Of a DNA stretch of 64,000 nucleotides, positions 29,343 to 40,362 are shown piece after piece. The stretch covers positions 124,001 to 188,000 of the forward strand of contig CAJQUW010008653.1 of NCBI GenBank assembly GCA_907163375.1. The letters are read 5' to 3'. Each line of letters opens with the position of its first letter. Within the stretch, counting starts at the first letter, position 1. The position numbers and the translations under genes are program-made. Source of the stretch: Prostheceraeus crozeri (Eukaryota > Platyhelminthes > Polycladida > Euryleptidae). Under the pieces are notes generated by a model. It was not told where the DNA came from. It was given only the letters and a program-made list of their open reading frames with translations, and ran no database searches.

Positions 29343-31339
29343 GACATGAAAACCGGTGGAGCTATTTACAAGAGGAAACATTCCAAGTCGTTGCTTTGAT
29401 CAGCTTGATAGCAAGCCGTGATTTACAAGCGTTTTGCAATGGAGATATTTAAATGCCACCCATGACAAGATAGCTAAGACTCAACCGATTGGCGTTCAAA
29501 GTGCTACGTTGAGAACTGTGTCAAATGCCCAACATGAGTTGCCCCAGCGGTTTCGGTCTAAAATATGACACACTCCCTTGCCACACTTATCACTACGGCA
29601 TCATCCGCCGTCCCGAAGGAACACCCTGTCAGTGGAATATTACAGAAAAACTCTCCGTGTCTTGCTCGCTTTCAGTGAAAAGCTGCTTGGTTCATATGTG
29701 GCTCAGACATCATTACAAATCCTTTAGTTGACTTCAGCAGGGTCGAAAACCCCAGAAAACCTCCAAAACTAGTGAATTTAAATTTTTCAACTTTTTAGCA
29801 CTACTGATGAAATTTTATAAGTAGTCTATCACTGAGGACAGGTCAAGACCTATCGAACCTTTTTTGAATCAAGTCAAACGGACTTGTAGAAGCAAAGTTA
29901 CAAGCCTTTAAAGTTTTGGAGTCTTTTATGGCCTGGAGACGAAGGCCATCTCTGACGCCTTAGCTGATATCAGCAATGAAATTTTCTGAGTCGGTTTCTT
30001 ACAGAAACCCGGTTTTTCAGATTTCCAATGCTATCATCGGAGCTCCGGAGTTCACCTACCCCAACCCAGTCGGGAGGAGAACTGATTTCCACAAGCAGAG
30101 TTTCCACTTATATAGTTTGTGGCGATCAGCTGATGACGTAATCTCCATCATCCAAAAACTTTAAACCCGTCTATTTCCGGTTCTAGTGCTCCGATTGACT
30201 CCAAATTTTGATAGCCATGTTTTCTCGCTCTCCCCTTTCATTTAAGACATCCCTCGACCCTCCACAATGACCAGGAGCCGAGCTGAAAAAACTCTGTCGT
30301 TTTTTCAAAAAGCTCCAAAATCTTGGAAAATGCGCAAAAACTCGATTTTTAACAGGCTCTCATTTGGAAACGAAACCTTCCACAGATCTGAAAAGATAGG
30401 ATCCTTTTAACATCCAATTTAACATTTCCAGGAAAAAATCTCATGTGGAGATCCAACTTTTCAACTTTTTCTTTCCGATTGACTTGAAACTCACCCTCTA
30501 GATGCAGAATGGCACGCTGATGCCAAATCTGGCCAAATCTCTGTTTTCCCGTCCGAGGCGTCGTTCACCCGCTAGAGCCGTTTTTGTAAAAATTCTAACT
30601 CTGTCGTCTTTTCGCCAATGTCCCAAATTTTCAATGGCATCTCACATCTAAACGAAGGCAGATAGGAACAAGCCGTTTCTTCCACTGAATTTGTCTCACT
30701 CTTAGCTTTCAAATGAGCTATTGCACGACTTTCTACGATCTCTAACACCAAAGTTGGAAGATCGCTGCCGAGGGGGGGAGGTCAGAACCTTTTCTCTCCG
30801 ATTGAGCTGGAAAGAAGTTCCTAGACCCAAAATTGACCAAAACGTCCGAATTTGCACTCCGTTTTCCCATCCGAGACCTCCTTCATGTCGGAAAACGACT
30901 TTTCTCATCCCAAAACCACGAAAACCCGCCTTTTTCCAACTCTGCCGTTTTCAGAGATTCCACCCCTTGCCTCATCACTCCTGCCTTCCTTCCCAACCCA
31001 AAATTTCACGTAGATTCCGAATCTGAACTCCAATTTCCAATCCGAGACCTCCTTCATGCCGAAAAACGACTTTTCTCATCCCAAAACCACGAAAACCCGC
31101 CTTTTTCCAACTCTGCCGTTTTCAGAGATTCCACCCCTTTCCTCACTGGAAAACTTCTCCCTCCTTCCTTCCTTCCAGAGAGGGGGGAAGGGTAGGGAAC
31201 TGTTTCCTCCTTTCGGACCCATTCCTCCCAACACATCCTAGGCCATCTCCCTCACCTTCATTCCAGAGGGGGGGTTGAGTCAGTATGATGACTCATCGCT
31301 GCACCGCACCGTGCTTCCGTCTGCAACGGGATGACTACT
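29343..31339. repeat. Right terminal inverted repeat of the Polinton (about 2.0 kb)
   Basis: Inverse of 14655-16856, ending ATGACTACT next to the CAAGTT duplication. Two tandem 170-bp units are present (about 30.88-31.08 kb) against three in the left arm. Base differences between arms are sparse. Confidence 0.92.
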
Positions 31340-31345
31340 CAAGTT
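31340..31345. repeat. Polinton target duplication CAAGTT (right)
   Basis: Identical to 14649-14654. Confidence 0.9.
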
Positions 31346-34300
31346 TGCACGTCGCAGACAAAACATTTCGTAACATCAGCACTCAGACATTAGTGATGAA
31401 ATTGTTCATCTCAAAACTTTCATCGTTAGAAAAACGTTTATTACATCGGAACTTAGAATTGTCGACCGCTTAAGGCTTTTCTGTGGAGCGGGATATGCGC
31501 ATATATATTGTTGTTGTATCAATGTTAGTATTACAGCAATGTTTGGTAATTGTTTTAATGATCTGTTTCCAATTTGCCTGTTTATTTGACTTCGAAAATA
31601 TAGTTAACATCATTGTCAATTTTAACTCATTAGATTAGTTAACAAGTCATTGCGCGAATTACTGCTTATCAAAGCATGTTATCAAACTGTGAATAATTGC
31701 ATTGAATGATATTAGATTGTAATAGGTAACTCTCGAATTGAATAATGCCTAATGGCATGAGTTGACCAAATGATTTCTGACGATCAAAGGTTCAATCAAC
31801 CGATACAGAGACGCTAGTAGTAGTCCCAGCCCCGACCTGTCAGGTTTTAATAACCCGGCCACCGACCGGCACCGGCCAATTCCAACTCTGTCATCCACAA
31901 ATGCATCTATGTAATTAATATGTGAATAATAGCCATATGCTTAAATCATGACTCATAATAAATTTACAAGCAATGCTGTCAGTTTACGCTATAAATAGTG
32001 AATGCCAAGATAAAATGGACAGATTATCAGGTCTTACAATTTATTTCTTTAGTGCAGATGTGCAGCTACAATATTTTTTTTGCTTAATTTATAACTGAGA
32101 TTCCAGCAGACAATTTGAAATCTAAATATATCAAAAGACTCTATTTGAGTTGTTTTCAGTACAGCTTAACTACCTCAGTCTGATCAAACATGCTCTCAAC
32201 ATTGTAGCACTTTAAAATGTCGGCTTTCAATAAAAACGTCAACCAAAGCTCCCAATCAACATCGGCTGCTTCTCGATAAGGTATTCAGTGCATATTATTC
32301 TAGACATTGCCCTATAGTTTGTGCTCAACACATTTCCTATCAAAGTATGCTGATCATGAACCTTGATCTAATCGAAATCACTGACTAAATTGAACGCTAC
32401 TGACAAACACAGCACGGTTAGTTACTTTGACCACATTGTCGTTACATTTTGTTAAGAACCAATATGAACTTACTTATACTAACCGAAATCGGGGTTTGTT
32501 TGACTACTAATTCACGCTTAGACTGGATTGAAGTTGCTTTTATCTCATTTGAAATTGCAAGGGTTTTCATTATGAGCCAGAAATATTCTTTTCAGTTCTT
32601 GCAAGAAGAAAGGCGCAAATATACACGTAGCTTGAATTTAGATGAGGATACTCGCTTCACCATTTTCATTCAACTTTCTCACAGAACTAGTTATTAGATT
32701 CAATAATTCTTCTAAAGAAGAATTCTAAGAAGGAAAAAACATGAAAGTATTTTATAAAAGTACAAAAAAACAGATTCTTCCTTTCTTAGATTAGTTATTT
32801 ATCCTTTTTATATCACAATCAAAATATGATAAATATTCTTTAAATTTTCTATGTCAAATTTCTGTATTGAATCCCACAAATCTCCAATTTAAATTCTCAT
32901 TGCTCAATTTCCATGCCCTACGAAGGCTATATACGAGGCTATATTCCATGGATAGATAGGTTAGTTTAAATATCCCAGTGACATTCACCACAATTTCCTT
33001 TTCTGTATTTCTTGATGAAGGAAATGTTGCGAATCTACAACTACACGATCTTGGAAAATTGCTCTTTTAATTATTGGAACAAAGCAGCTCGACCGCTGTC
33101 AAACAAAATAGCTGATTCATTCAATAACTCTTCCATAAAATAAAGGCATTAATTTTTCATTCATAAAACCTATGAATATTATCTCATATTGCAATTAACT
33201 CAAACCAGAGTTGGATGACCTAGTCCGGCCCGGTCCGGCCCGGCCCCCGGGATAGCAGCCTGAAGTCCACCGCAGCCCGGTCCTCGTCCTACGTCATTAG
33301 TCAAGGCCCGCACATTCAATTTCCACACCCGCAAACCCAACTAATTAGACGCATGAAGTGAAACATGCGTATATACCATTTCATGGTGTGAATTGCTTAT
33401 GCTTTACGGCTATGTGTACTTTCTTGGTTATCAAAGACGGTGGTAAAGAATTTGCACTTGTTTTATTGAATAACCAATAATTATGAAAATTTGTTTTACT
33501 TAATAATAGATAGTAACAACGAACTGTACTTGTTTCTTTTAATCACATTCGATCATCTCCCATAATGTCACTGAGCGATTTAGCAGAAATACAAAACATC
33601 ACGTGTTATGCAAATATGCATGCATTCATATTATTCGAATTACTTGTGCAGGATAATCCACTTGATCCGACAAACGTCTGGCTTTGTTGTGAGTTATTCC
33701 CCTGCATTTAAGACTGTAACTGAAGCAAAGCGGAACAATTTGATGTACGAGTACATTAATCACTGCGAATTGTATCGCGATTCAGTCACTCTTTATTTTT
33801 CACTTAAAAAATCAATATTCTTTGTATTTTTAGAATTATGGCAATACCTATTTCACCCCGCATCCAACTCTGACTCAAACATATCAATATCCTTGTCTTC
33901 ATTTGACATTTCTGTGCATGTAACCAAAATTCGGTCATGTGCCACTTTTGGGTTTAGATGTTTAGATACTCTTCGAGCGGATCTAAGATTCTTGTGGAGC
34001 TGACTCTCGGGTACACCCAAAAGTGAAAAAAAACATATTAAACAATGAGTGTATCTACATGTAGAATCTACAAATCCTAGAAGGGAATGTTGCATCTACT
34101 ATTTTGCAGCTGAAAGCTGATTGCATGCGTTTTTCCCCCACCAGTTCACAACGATTGAAAGAAGCTTTAAGAATTTTGGTAGTAGCAGCTGTTTCATTAA
34201 TAAGTAAATTACGTCTGCGCATTTATTCAACACAAATCATAAACACAAATGAAATGACTTTCTTAAATTCTATTTAGGTTTACATATTCATCAGGTGTGC

Positions 34301-34817
34301 ATATCATACAACTTCATACAAGAACTGTAGCAAATATCAAAAATTATTTGCCAAAATTAATGACATTGCTATGCAATAATAAGTTGGCTAATGTCCTTTT
34401 CCCGGTATGCAGGTGTTGAGGAGCTGGCTCTCCCTCTATTTTAGTTTTCTTCTGTAAATAGAATGGTGATTGCAGTTTCTGTATCTAAGATGATGAAGTC
34501 TGAGGCTTCAAGGACACTTTCTTTTGATTGGAGAGTCATCAACGATCGCATTTGTAAAAGAATTAAATTTCTCAGTAAGAAAATATATACGGTTGTAGTA
34601 TGTATAATGGCATGTATAATGGTAAAATAATATGGTAAATAATTATGGTATGTAAATACGGTTATGTATGTCTTGCCTAATTTTTCGATCACAACAAAAC
34701 TATTGCCTCGGAAACGATAAAGAATTTTCGTGTACTGTGGACAATGCGTATTGTAAAATGCATTTTGATGTTTCTTATGCCAATTATACAATATATATTA
34801 ATTTCTTTACAGAATAA
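31346..34817. other. Gene-free DNA right of the Polinton
   Basis: AT-rich with short frames only. A GC-rich CCGG-containing patch (33222-33300, GTCCGGCCCGGTCCGGCCCG) and a smaller one at 31850-31885 stand out. A minus-strand 80-codon frame at 33853-34095 ends in an acidic tail and looks mildly coding-like, but I cannot identify it. No exon is called. Confidence 0.4.
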
Positions 34818-36101
34818 ATGAGATGGTTAATATGTATACCAAAAAAGGAAAAACGAAATAGGTCCCCTAAATTTCGCAGTTATGTGAGGACTGCTCTTCG
34901 TCATCGCAGACGCTGTTATGCTGATGCCCGAAATAATCCAAATTTGTTTACGAAGACTCGGTTGAAGCTTGCGGAATTGAAACTTACTCAACAAATTGAA
35001 AGAGCAATTATTGAAAAGGAAAATAAAATATCATTTTCATACATATCTGATAAGAGATCTTTTTGGAAATACGTGAACAACAAATTAAAAACAAATGAAC
35101 TTTCAAATACATTCAGTAATTTGAAAGGTGATACTTTCTACGAACTCGATGCAATCACCGAGGAATTCAATGAACATTTCAAATCATCATTTTCAAATGA
35201 TCTAGTACCGATGTTTGGACAAGATTTAGAACCGCATGAATACTCTATGAAGACCCCCGGTTCTCTGAAGAAGTCATTCATAAAACTTTGGTTTCTCTTC
35301 CGAATTCATTGACTATCGATAGTGATGGTATTTCCTATATTATTCTAAAACGAGTTGCTAAGCACATTTCTCCACTGCTTTCTAGAATTTTTGCGTTTTC
35401 GCATTTCACCTCAACCATACCAGACGGATGGCGCACTGTGATTGTCACGCCTATACATAAATCGGGATCAAAAAATCTTATAGAGAATTATAGACCTGTA
35501 TGTGTTTCTAGTACGATTCTTCGTGTGATGTAGCGAATACTGAGGCTCACTATTCTTGACTTTTGCCAATGTAATAATATCATAAAACCCTCTCAGCATG
35601 GATTTTTGCCTTATAAGTCTGTTGAATCAGCTGGATTGTGTTTCTTTGATAACCTAACTAGAAACATAGATCAAAACTTCAATGCTGACGTTGTATTTTA
35701 GGATTACAGCACGGCTTTTGAGAGTGTGCCCCATACTCGCCTCATCTCTAAGCTATCTTGGTATGGATTTGATGATATCTTGGTAACATGGATAAAGGAC
35801 TATTTTACAAACCGTTCACAAAAAGTGGCCTTTAAAGGACATTTTTCATCTCGGGCTAGTATTCACAGTGGCGTTTTACAAGGCTCTGTTTTGGGTCCGA
35901 TATTATTTTCTTTTTCATGCAAAAGACTTGATATGTGGTAACATCCTTTTCTTTTCTTTCATGAATTATGTGATCTCACGACAAATCATGCTAGTAGTAC
36001 ATGCTCTTCCATCTATGTCATTTCATGTCTGTGCCCTCCATTTTGGGCTATGTATTTGATTTCAAATACAAATATTGTTATTATTATTATTATTATTATT
36101 T
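34818..36101 (+). mobile_element. CR1/Jockey-type LINE fragment
   Basis: Successive plus-strand stretches match the linker and reverse transcriptase of CR1/Jockey-type LINEs: KRSFWKYVNNKLKTNELSN, then IVTPIHKSGSKNLIENYRPV, SQHGFLPYKSVESAGL, DYSTAFESVPHTRLISKL (motif A) and SGVLQGSVLGPILFSF (motif B). The YxDD motif and everything after it are missing; the sequence jumps to a short 3' part ending TGATTTCAAATACAAATA and a (TTA)n tail. It is 5'-truncated, internally deleted, and has stops and a frameshift. The tail is the landing site of the next LINE. Confidence 0.8.
36077..36101. repeat. (TTA)n tract, left side
   Basis: About eight TTA units. Part of the TAA target tract also present at 40342-40362. 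Confidence 0.9.
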
Positions 36102-36159
36102 TAGTACACGACCCATGCACAACATTAGGTCGGGAAGATACTACTATGGCCTCGGAGTC

Positions 36160-39100
36160 CTACCAGGACTCAGGGAGGTCAAGTATGCGCCTGAGGATGT
36201 GGGCACTTCCGAGAAGCGCTGCCTTAAGCAAGTCGGGTACATAGTGGTATCCAGGGATTTGTGCGAGATATCCCCGCAGCTGTGTTGTATGTGCACCAAG
36301 GGCTCCCACGACGATTGGCATGACCTTTACTTTAATGTTCCACAATTTCTGTATTTCCATCTTTAGATCTTGGTATTTTTCAATCTTCTCGCGTTCCTTT
36401 TTACTTATATTGCGATCGTCTGGCACTGCTATATCGATTATAATTCCTGTTTTCTTGACCTTGTCGACGAGTAGTATGTCAGGTCTTCTTACTGTTATTA
36501 GTCTATCAGTTCGAATCTCAAAGTTCCACAGTATTTTTATCACATCATTGTCCTCCACTGATCTCGGCTCATGCCTCCATGGTTGCTTGCTGACTTGAAT
36601 GCTGTATTGTTCGCATATACTTCTGTGTATCAATTTTGCAACTTCGTTGTGGCGTCTTAGATACTCAGTTGCGGCCAATTTCGAACACGAAGTCAAGATG
36701 TGTGTCACCGTTTCATCCGCTGAATTGCACATTCTGCACTTAGGGTCTGATGATGATTTTATGATGTATGTTGCATGAGCCTTGGTGTTGAGGGCTTGGT
36801 CTTGTGCTGCTGTTATGAGTGCCTCAGTTTCGATTTTCAACTTCACTGATTTCATCCATTCATAGCATGCCGTTGTTGTTGTAACCTCTTTCATCTGTCT
36901 TTTGTATTGTCCATGAAGAGCCTTATTGACCCATCTTAAGAGCCTGTCTTCGCTTGTCTTCTTCCTCCAATCCGCGGTAGTTTCCGACTTCGGCTTATAG
37001 AGACCGCCGCTCTTCACCACCGCCAGCAGTGGATCGTTGCTATGGGTAATGTAGTCTCTAAGGCTTCTGTCTTCTCCTTCTATAACCTCAGTGACATCTT
37101 TCAAACCCCTTCCTCCCCGAGCCCGCGGAAGGTAGAGGCGATCGACGTCTGCTCGCGGATGGAGGCCACCGTACATATTCATTAATTTTCGTGTTTTTCT
37201 ATTTAGTTCTTCTAGTTCTTGTTTGGTCCACTTGATTATTCCTCCCGTGTAGCTGATGACCGGTATTGCGTACATGTTAATGGCTTGTATCTTATTGATT
37301 GCATTCAACTTTGACTTTAGTATCTTTCTTAGTCTCTTTTTGTATTCTGTACCAGCTTTCTTCTTAGCTTTGTCATCCATGTTGGTCCGATACTGTGGTA
37401 TGCCCAGATACTTGTATCCTTCGTTACTAATATCTGGTATGCATACTCCGTCAATTTCGACACCATTGCTGCGAGCTACTTTTCCCCGGTGGATGACAAT
37501 GCGGGCACATTTATCGACTCCAAATTTCATTTTGATGTCGTTGGAGAATATATTCACGGTATTTATAAGACAGTTTATATCACTTTCTGTTCTACCGTAG
37601 AGTTTCAAGTCATCCATATATAGCAGGTGATTGATGCTTTGTCCGCCTTTTAGCACGTATGCCTGTTTGGTTTTGTGTAGTATCTCACTCAGACGATTCA
37701 TAGCCATACAGAATAGTAATGGGTAGAGCGAATCACCTTGAAAGATCCCTCTTCTGACTGTCACATCGCCTATTGTGTCCTTCATATGTGTCAATGTCGT
37801 CTGCCAATATCCCATTGATTTCTTTACTAGCGCTTGTATAGCTCCGTCAATCTTATACATCTTCATACACTTAAGGATCCATGTGTGGGGTATTGAATCG
37901 AAAGCCTTGCGATAGTCAATCCACGCCATTGACAAGTTCGTGTTACGTTTCTTATTGTCAGATGTTATTGTCTTGTCGATGGCGAGCTGGTCTTTTGTTC
38001 CTCTGCATTTTGAACGTGCTCCTTTTTGTTCTCGATTCATGATGTTATTTGCTGTTATGTGGCCGTTTATCTTGTTGGCCAACACTCCGGATAAGAGTTT
38101 CCACATTGTTGGGAGACACGTAATAGGCCTGAAGTTATCTGGTGATGATGGCTTGTTATTGTCTTTTTGAATTAACAATGTGCGACCTTTGACTAGCCAT
38201 TCAGGAAGCGTGTGGGGCTGTCGCAACAATTGGTTGAAGCATCGCACGAGTCTTGGATGCAACTTCGTCAATTTCTTGATCCAGAATATCTGCACATTGT
38301 CTGGACCAGGTGCTTTCCAATTGGACATGTTAGAAAGCTTGTTCTTTATATCTTCCTCCGTAATCACTGTATCATTTTGGTCTTCTATTGTTTGGCATTT
38401 TTGCTTAATTTCATGTAGCCATTGGGCATCAGTATTGTGTTGTGCATCTACTTCCCAAATGCCTCGCCAGTAGTGCAGAAGTTGCTCTTTATCTTCAATT
38501 TGAGATTCCTCGGGCATTTGATCGCCACTGAATTGTCTATATACTTTGCGTGGATTTGCTCTGAATGCTTTATTGATTCTATATTGTTCATTTCTATCCT
38601 CGTATCTTTTAAGTCGGTGACTGACAGCTATTAGTCTTTGTTTAGCGTCTTCCAGAACTTCTTGAATACATCTTGATTGCATATGGTATTTCCGAACCAT
38701 ATATGCCGGGATTCTTCCGTTATTGTCCTTTGCAGCCTTTAGTCTATTTACTTCAGCTCTAAGTGTTTTGATGGTATTCTGCAATCTGCGTTTCCATGGT
38801 GGCGTACTTCCTTGACTTTTATGTACTTTTGATGTGCAGGTTTCATCAATTAACTTGGCACATGCGTATATCAATGTATTCACTTCAGAGATGCTTTCGC
38901 TTGGTGCATGATCTACTACAGTATTGACTGTCTCAATCAGTTGTCGCGTCGCTTCATCATTTCTTATCTTCCGAATCGTTACTCTTTCAGTATTGTTTGC
39001 ATACGCTTCCATATACTGGATAATCCTGCTCTTTATTTCTTGTTGTTCATCAGTAAGCAACTGACTGAGTGCATATAATTGGTCTTGATGTAATGGCTCT

Positions 39101-39183
39101 TGTGATGGTGGACTTGGCAGGCTATTGTTGTCATTCACGGGTAGTACACTGTTGTTGTCATTGGATTCATTTGTGGCAGCCAC
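36160..39183 (-). CDS. LINE reverse transcriptase with CCHC and REL endonuclease, 1007 aa
   Basis: One uninterrupted frame. The N-terminal 280 residues are linker and helical sequence. RT blocks are NWKAPGPDN (about 288-296), RPITCLPTMWKLLSG (352-366), AWIDYRKAFDSIPH (motif A, 420-433), GIFQGDSLYPLLF (motif B, 479-491) and the catalytic YMDD at 522-525. A CCHC knuckle (C816, C819, H828, C833) precedes the restriction-like endonuclease, with RPD at 900-902 and IIDIAVPDD around 916-923. The enzyme nicks target DNA and primes reverse transcription there. Motif B has F where R/P is usual. The frame is intact from MAATNES, but its true N-terminus was cut off by the MITE insertion at 39180. Confidence 0.85.
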   Translation of the reverse strand: MAATNESNDNNSVLPVNDNNSLPSPPSQEPLHQDQLYALSQLLTDEQQEIKSRIIQYMEAYANNTERVTIRKIRNDEATRQLIETVNTVVDHAPSESISEVNTLIYACAKLIDETCTSKVHKSQGSTPPWKRRLQNTIKTLRAEVNRLKAAKDNNGRIPAYMVRKYHMQSRCIQEVLEDAKQRLIAVSHRLKRYEDRNEQYRINKAFRANPRKVYRQFSGDQMPEESQIEDKEQLLHYWRGIWEVDAQHNTDAQWLHEIKQKCQTIEDQNDTVITEEDIKNKLSNMSNWKAPGPDNVQIFWIKKLTKLHPRLVRCFNQLLRQPHTLPEWLVKGRTLLIQKDNNKPSSPDNFRPITCLPTMWKLLSGVLANKINGHITANNIMNREQKGARSKCRGTKDQLAIDKTITSDNKKRNTNLSMAWIDYRKAFDSIPHTWILKCMKMYKIDGAIQALVKKSMGYWQTTLTHMKDTIGDVTVRRGIFQGDSLYPLLFCMAMNRLSEILHKTKQAYVLKGGQSINHLLYMDDLKLYGRTESDINCLINTVNIFSNDIKMKFGVDKCARIVIHRGKVARSNGVEIDGVCIPDISNEGYKYLGIPQYRTNMDDKAKKKAGTEYKKRLRKILKSKLNAINKIQAINMYAIPVISYTGGIIKWTKQELEELNRKTRKLMNMYGGLHPRADVDRLYLPRARGGRGLKDVTEVIEGEDRSLRDYITHSNDPLLAVVKSGGLYKPKSETTADWRKKTSEDRLLRWVNKALHGQYKRQMKEVTTTTACYEWMKSVKLKIETEALITAAQDQALNTKAHATYIIKSSSDPKCRMCNSADETVTHILTSCSKLAATEYLRRHNEVAKLIHRSICEQYSIQVSKQPWRHEPRSVEDNDVIKILWNFEIRTDRLITVRRPDILLVDKVKKTGIIIDIAVPDDRNISKKEREKIEKYQDLKMEIQKLWNIKVKVMPIVVGALGAHTTQLRGYLAQIPGYHYVPDLLKAALLGSAHILRRILDLPESW

Positions 39184-39703
39184 AGAATTAGACAGGTCGT
39201 CTCTTCTTCCGTTTGACTAGAAGGGAAGCATTGGAACGTGCAACGTTATTGAAATGGCACAATCTCCTGACTAAATACCATAGCAATCGAACAATGAGCA
39301 GCCAGTTCAGCATTAAACACGCCAAATTGTGCAAAGTTTCTGTGACTGTTATCAACCGGATCACACAGCAAAGAGACACAGTCGATGTCAAGTTCTACAG
39401 AGAAGTTTGTGAACGTTTTTTCATGCGCCTGCTAACTTTTTTAAAAATGATCGGAGGTCCCAACATTATCGAGAAAACTTTTGCGCAATGATCTGAATTC
39501 TTCGAATCTGAAGGAGTCGTGGCGATCGGAGCATTTTGAAGGAATTTAGAACAATCCGCAAGCGACGCACGACTATTTTTCCTATCTCTGCAAGGTATTA
39601 AAAATTTCTTTTTGCCCACTTATTAAGTTCCTGCATGTGCCATTTGTTTGAATCAGTTTGCACTTCTAGCAAAGTGACACAGATAAACAATCTAATTCTG
39701 TGG
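39180..39703. mobile_element. 524-bp MITE with 13-bp TIR and 6-bp target duplication
   Basis: CCACAGAATTAGA at 39180-39192 and its inverse TCTAATTCTGTGG at 39691-39703. TGGCAG is duplicated at 39174-39179 and 39704-39709. It lies exactly between the Myb-like and RT parts of the LINE and is therefore younger than it. A 92-codon plus-strand frame inside (39213-39491) resembles nothing I know. 6-bp duplications occur in IS3EU- and Dada-type elements; the superfamily is unassigned. Confidence 0.75.
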
Positions 39704-39709
39704 TGGCAG

Positions 39710-40141
39710 CTCTCCGTACATGACAGAGTCTTCGATATCTTGTATTTCAGCACTTGTCAATAGCGAATTCTTAACAATGGATCGCTTTTGGTTCATTAGT
39801 CCTTGTTCTGTGATCGTCGATAATGGCTGCACATTCTTCCATATGTCATACATTCGTCGTCTGAACCCTCTTTCATCCGGCTGGCTCTTGTAATAGCACT
39901 CCATGACTTTGTCATTATCGGTGCGTGACCACTTCCGTCTTTGGCGTTGATGTTGCTGATTCGTTCCAGTAGCCCTTCTGCTTGAACATCCTGGTCCCCC
40001 AATATCCAACGCAGGCCTTGGTAACCCGGGCGACGCCTGTTCCGGTATGGAATCGTCGTTATTAATATGCTCCATATGTCTATGGGTGTTGGGCGAGGAC
40101 GAGATTATGGAGGAAACCACTTTTCCCTCCCGAGTATGCAC
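39710..40141 (-). pseudogene. Myb-like N-terminal domain of the R4-like LINE
   Basis: RRKWSRTDNDKVMECYYKSQ is followed by GFRRRMYDIWK and LTEQ-like ITEQGLMNQKRSIVKN, then LTSAEIQDIE. This W...RRRM...W...Q..R pattern is the Myb-type DNA-binding block found at the N-terminus of REL-endonuclease LINEs. The frame ends inside the MITE. When the MITE and one target copy are ignored, this frame and the RT frame are offset by one base, so a further indel exists. It would have helped target recognition. Confidence 0.7.
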
Positions 40142-40261
40142 TTATGTGATTCGAGCGTCTGCAGTCTGGTTAATAATCAGCCAATGTCTGATCCACTTGC
40201 GACCTCCAAGTAGCTGGATTACAGGTGCTTGCCAAACACCCGGTCGAAAGTATTATTAATA

Positions 40262-40341
40262 AGGTTGACTGCGCAAGGAGTCGAACCTGGGCCATCCAGA
40301 CCACAGGCAGACACTTAAACCACTGTGCCACTCGCTCGCCA
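40262..40341 (-). ncRNA. tRNA-like Pol III promoter segment at the LINE 5' end
   Basis: Minus strand: GGCGAGCGAGTGGCACAGTGG contains an A-box-like TGGCACAGTGG, and 45 bp on GGTTCGACTCC is a perfect B box (GGTTCRANNCC). The segment directly abuts the TTA repeat at 40342. It is either a tRNA-derived SINE head or part of the LINE's own 5' end. Confidence 0.6.
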
Positions 40342-40362
40342 TTATTATCATTATTATTATTA
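40342..40362. repeat. (TTA)n tract, right side
   Basis: Short interrupted TTA repeat that closes the R4-like LINE insertion. Confidence 0.85.

Larger units (their letters stand above)
14655..31339. mobile_element. Polinton/Maverick element, fossil, ends intact
   Basis: The element begins AGTAGTCATCCC, ends with the inverse, and is flanked by a perfect CAAGTT duplication. Length is 16,685 bp with 2.0-2.2 kb terminal inverted repeats. Recognisable parts, mostly on the minus strand, are integrase with chromodomain, FtsK/HerA-type packaging ATPase, double jelly-roll major capsid, penton-like minor capsid, adenain-like protease and small basic capsid/core proteins. Short accessory genes lie at both flanks. 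No DNA polymerase B is seen, which is unusual. The arms differ at only a percent or two by eye plus a few indels, so the insertion is young. It is nevertheless broken, with roughly half a dozen coding breaks. Confidence 0.93.
36102..40341 (-). mobile_element. R4/Dong-like LINE with REL endonuclease, inserted in a TAA repeat
   Basis: A 4.2-kb minus-strand non-LTR element. It has TTA repeats on both sides, a 3' end reading GTGTACTAAAA then (TAA)n, a large RT/endonuclease frame and a Myb-like N-terminal fragment. Restriction-like endonuclease plus insertion in TAA microsatellites matches the R4/Dong group (Dong is known to target TAA repeats). A 524-bp MITE splits its N-terminal region. The 5' end is tRNA-like. 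It is probably close to full length. Confidence 0.8.

Noticed and set aside
33222-33300. GC-rich CCGG patch as a CpG island promoter
   Set aside because: Too short and no adjacent exon or TATA box; noted only as composition.
33853-34095. 80-codon minus-strand frame with acidic tail
   Set aside because: Reads mildly coding-like, but no splice signals, domain or neighbour supports it.
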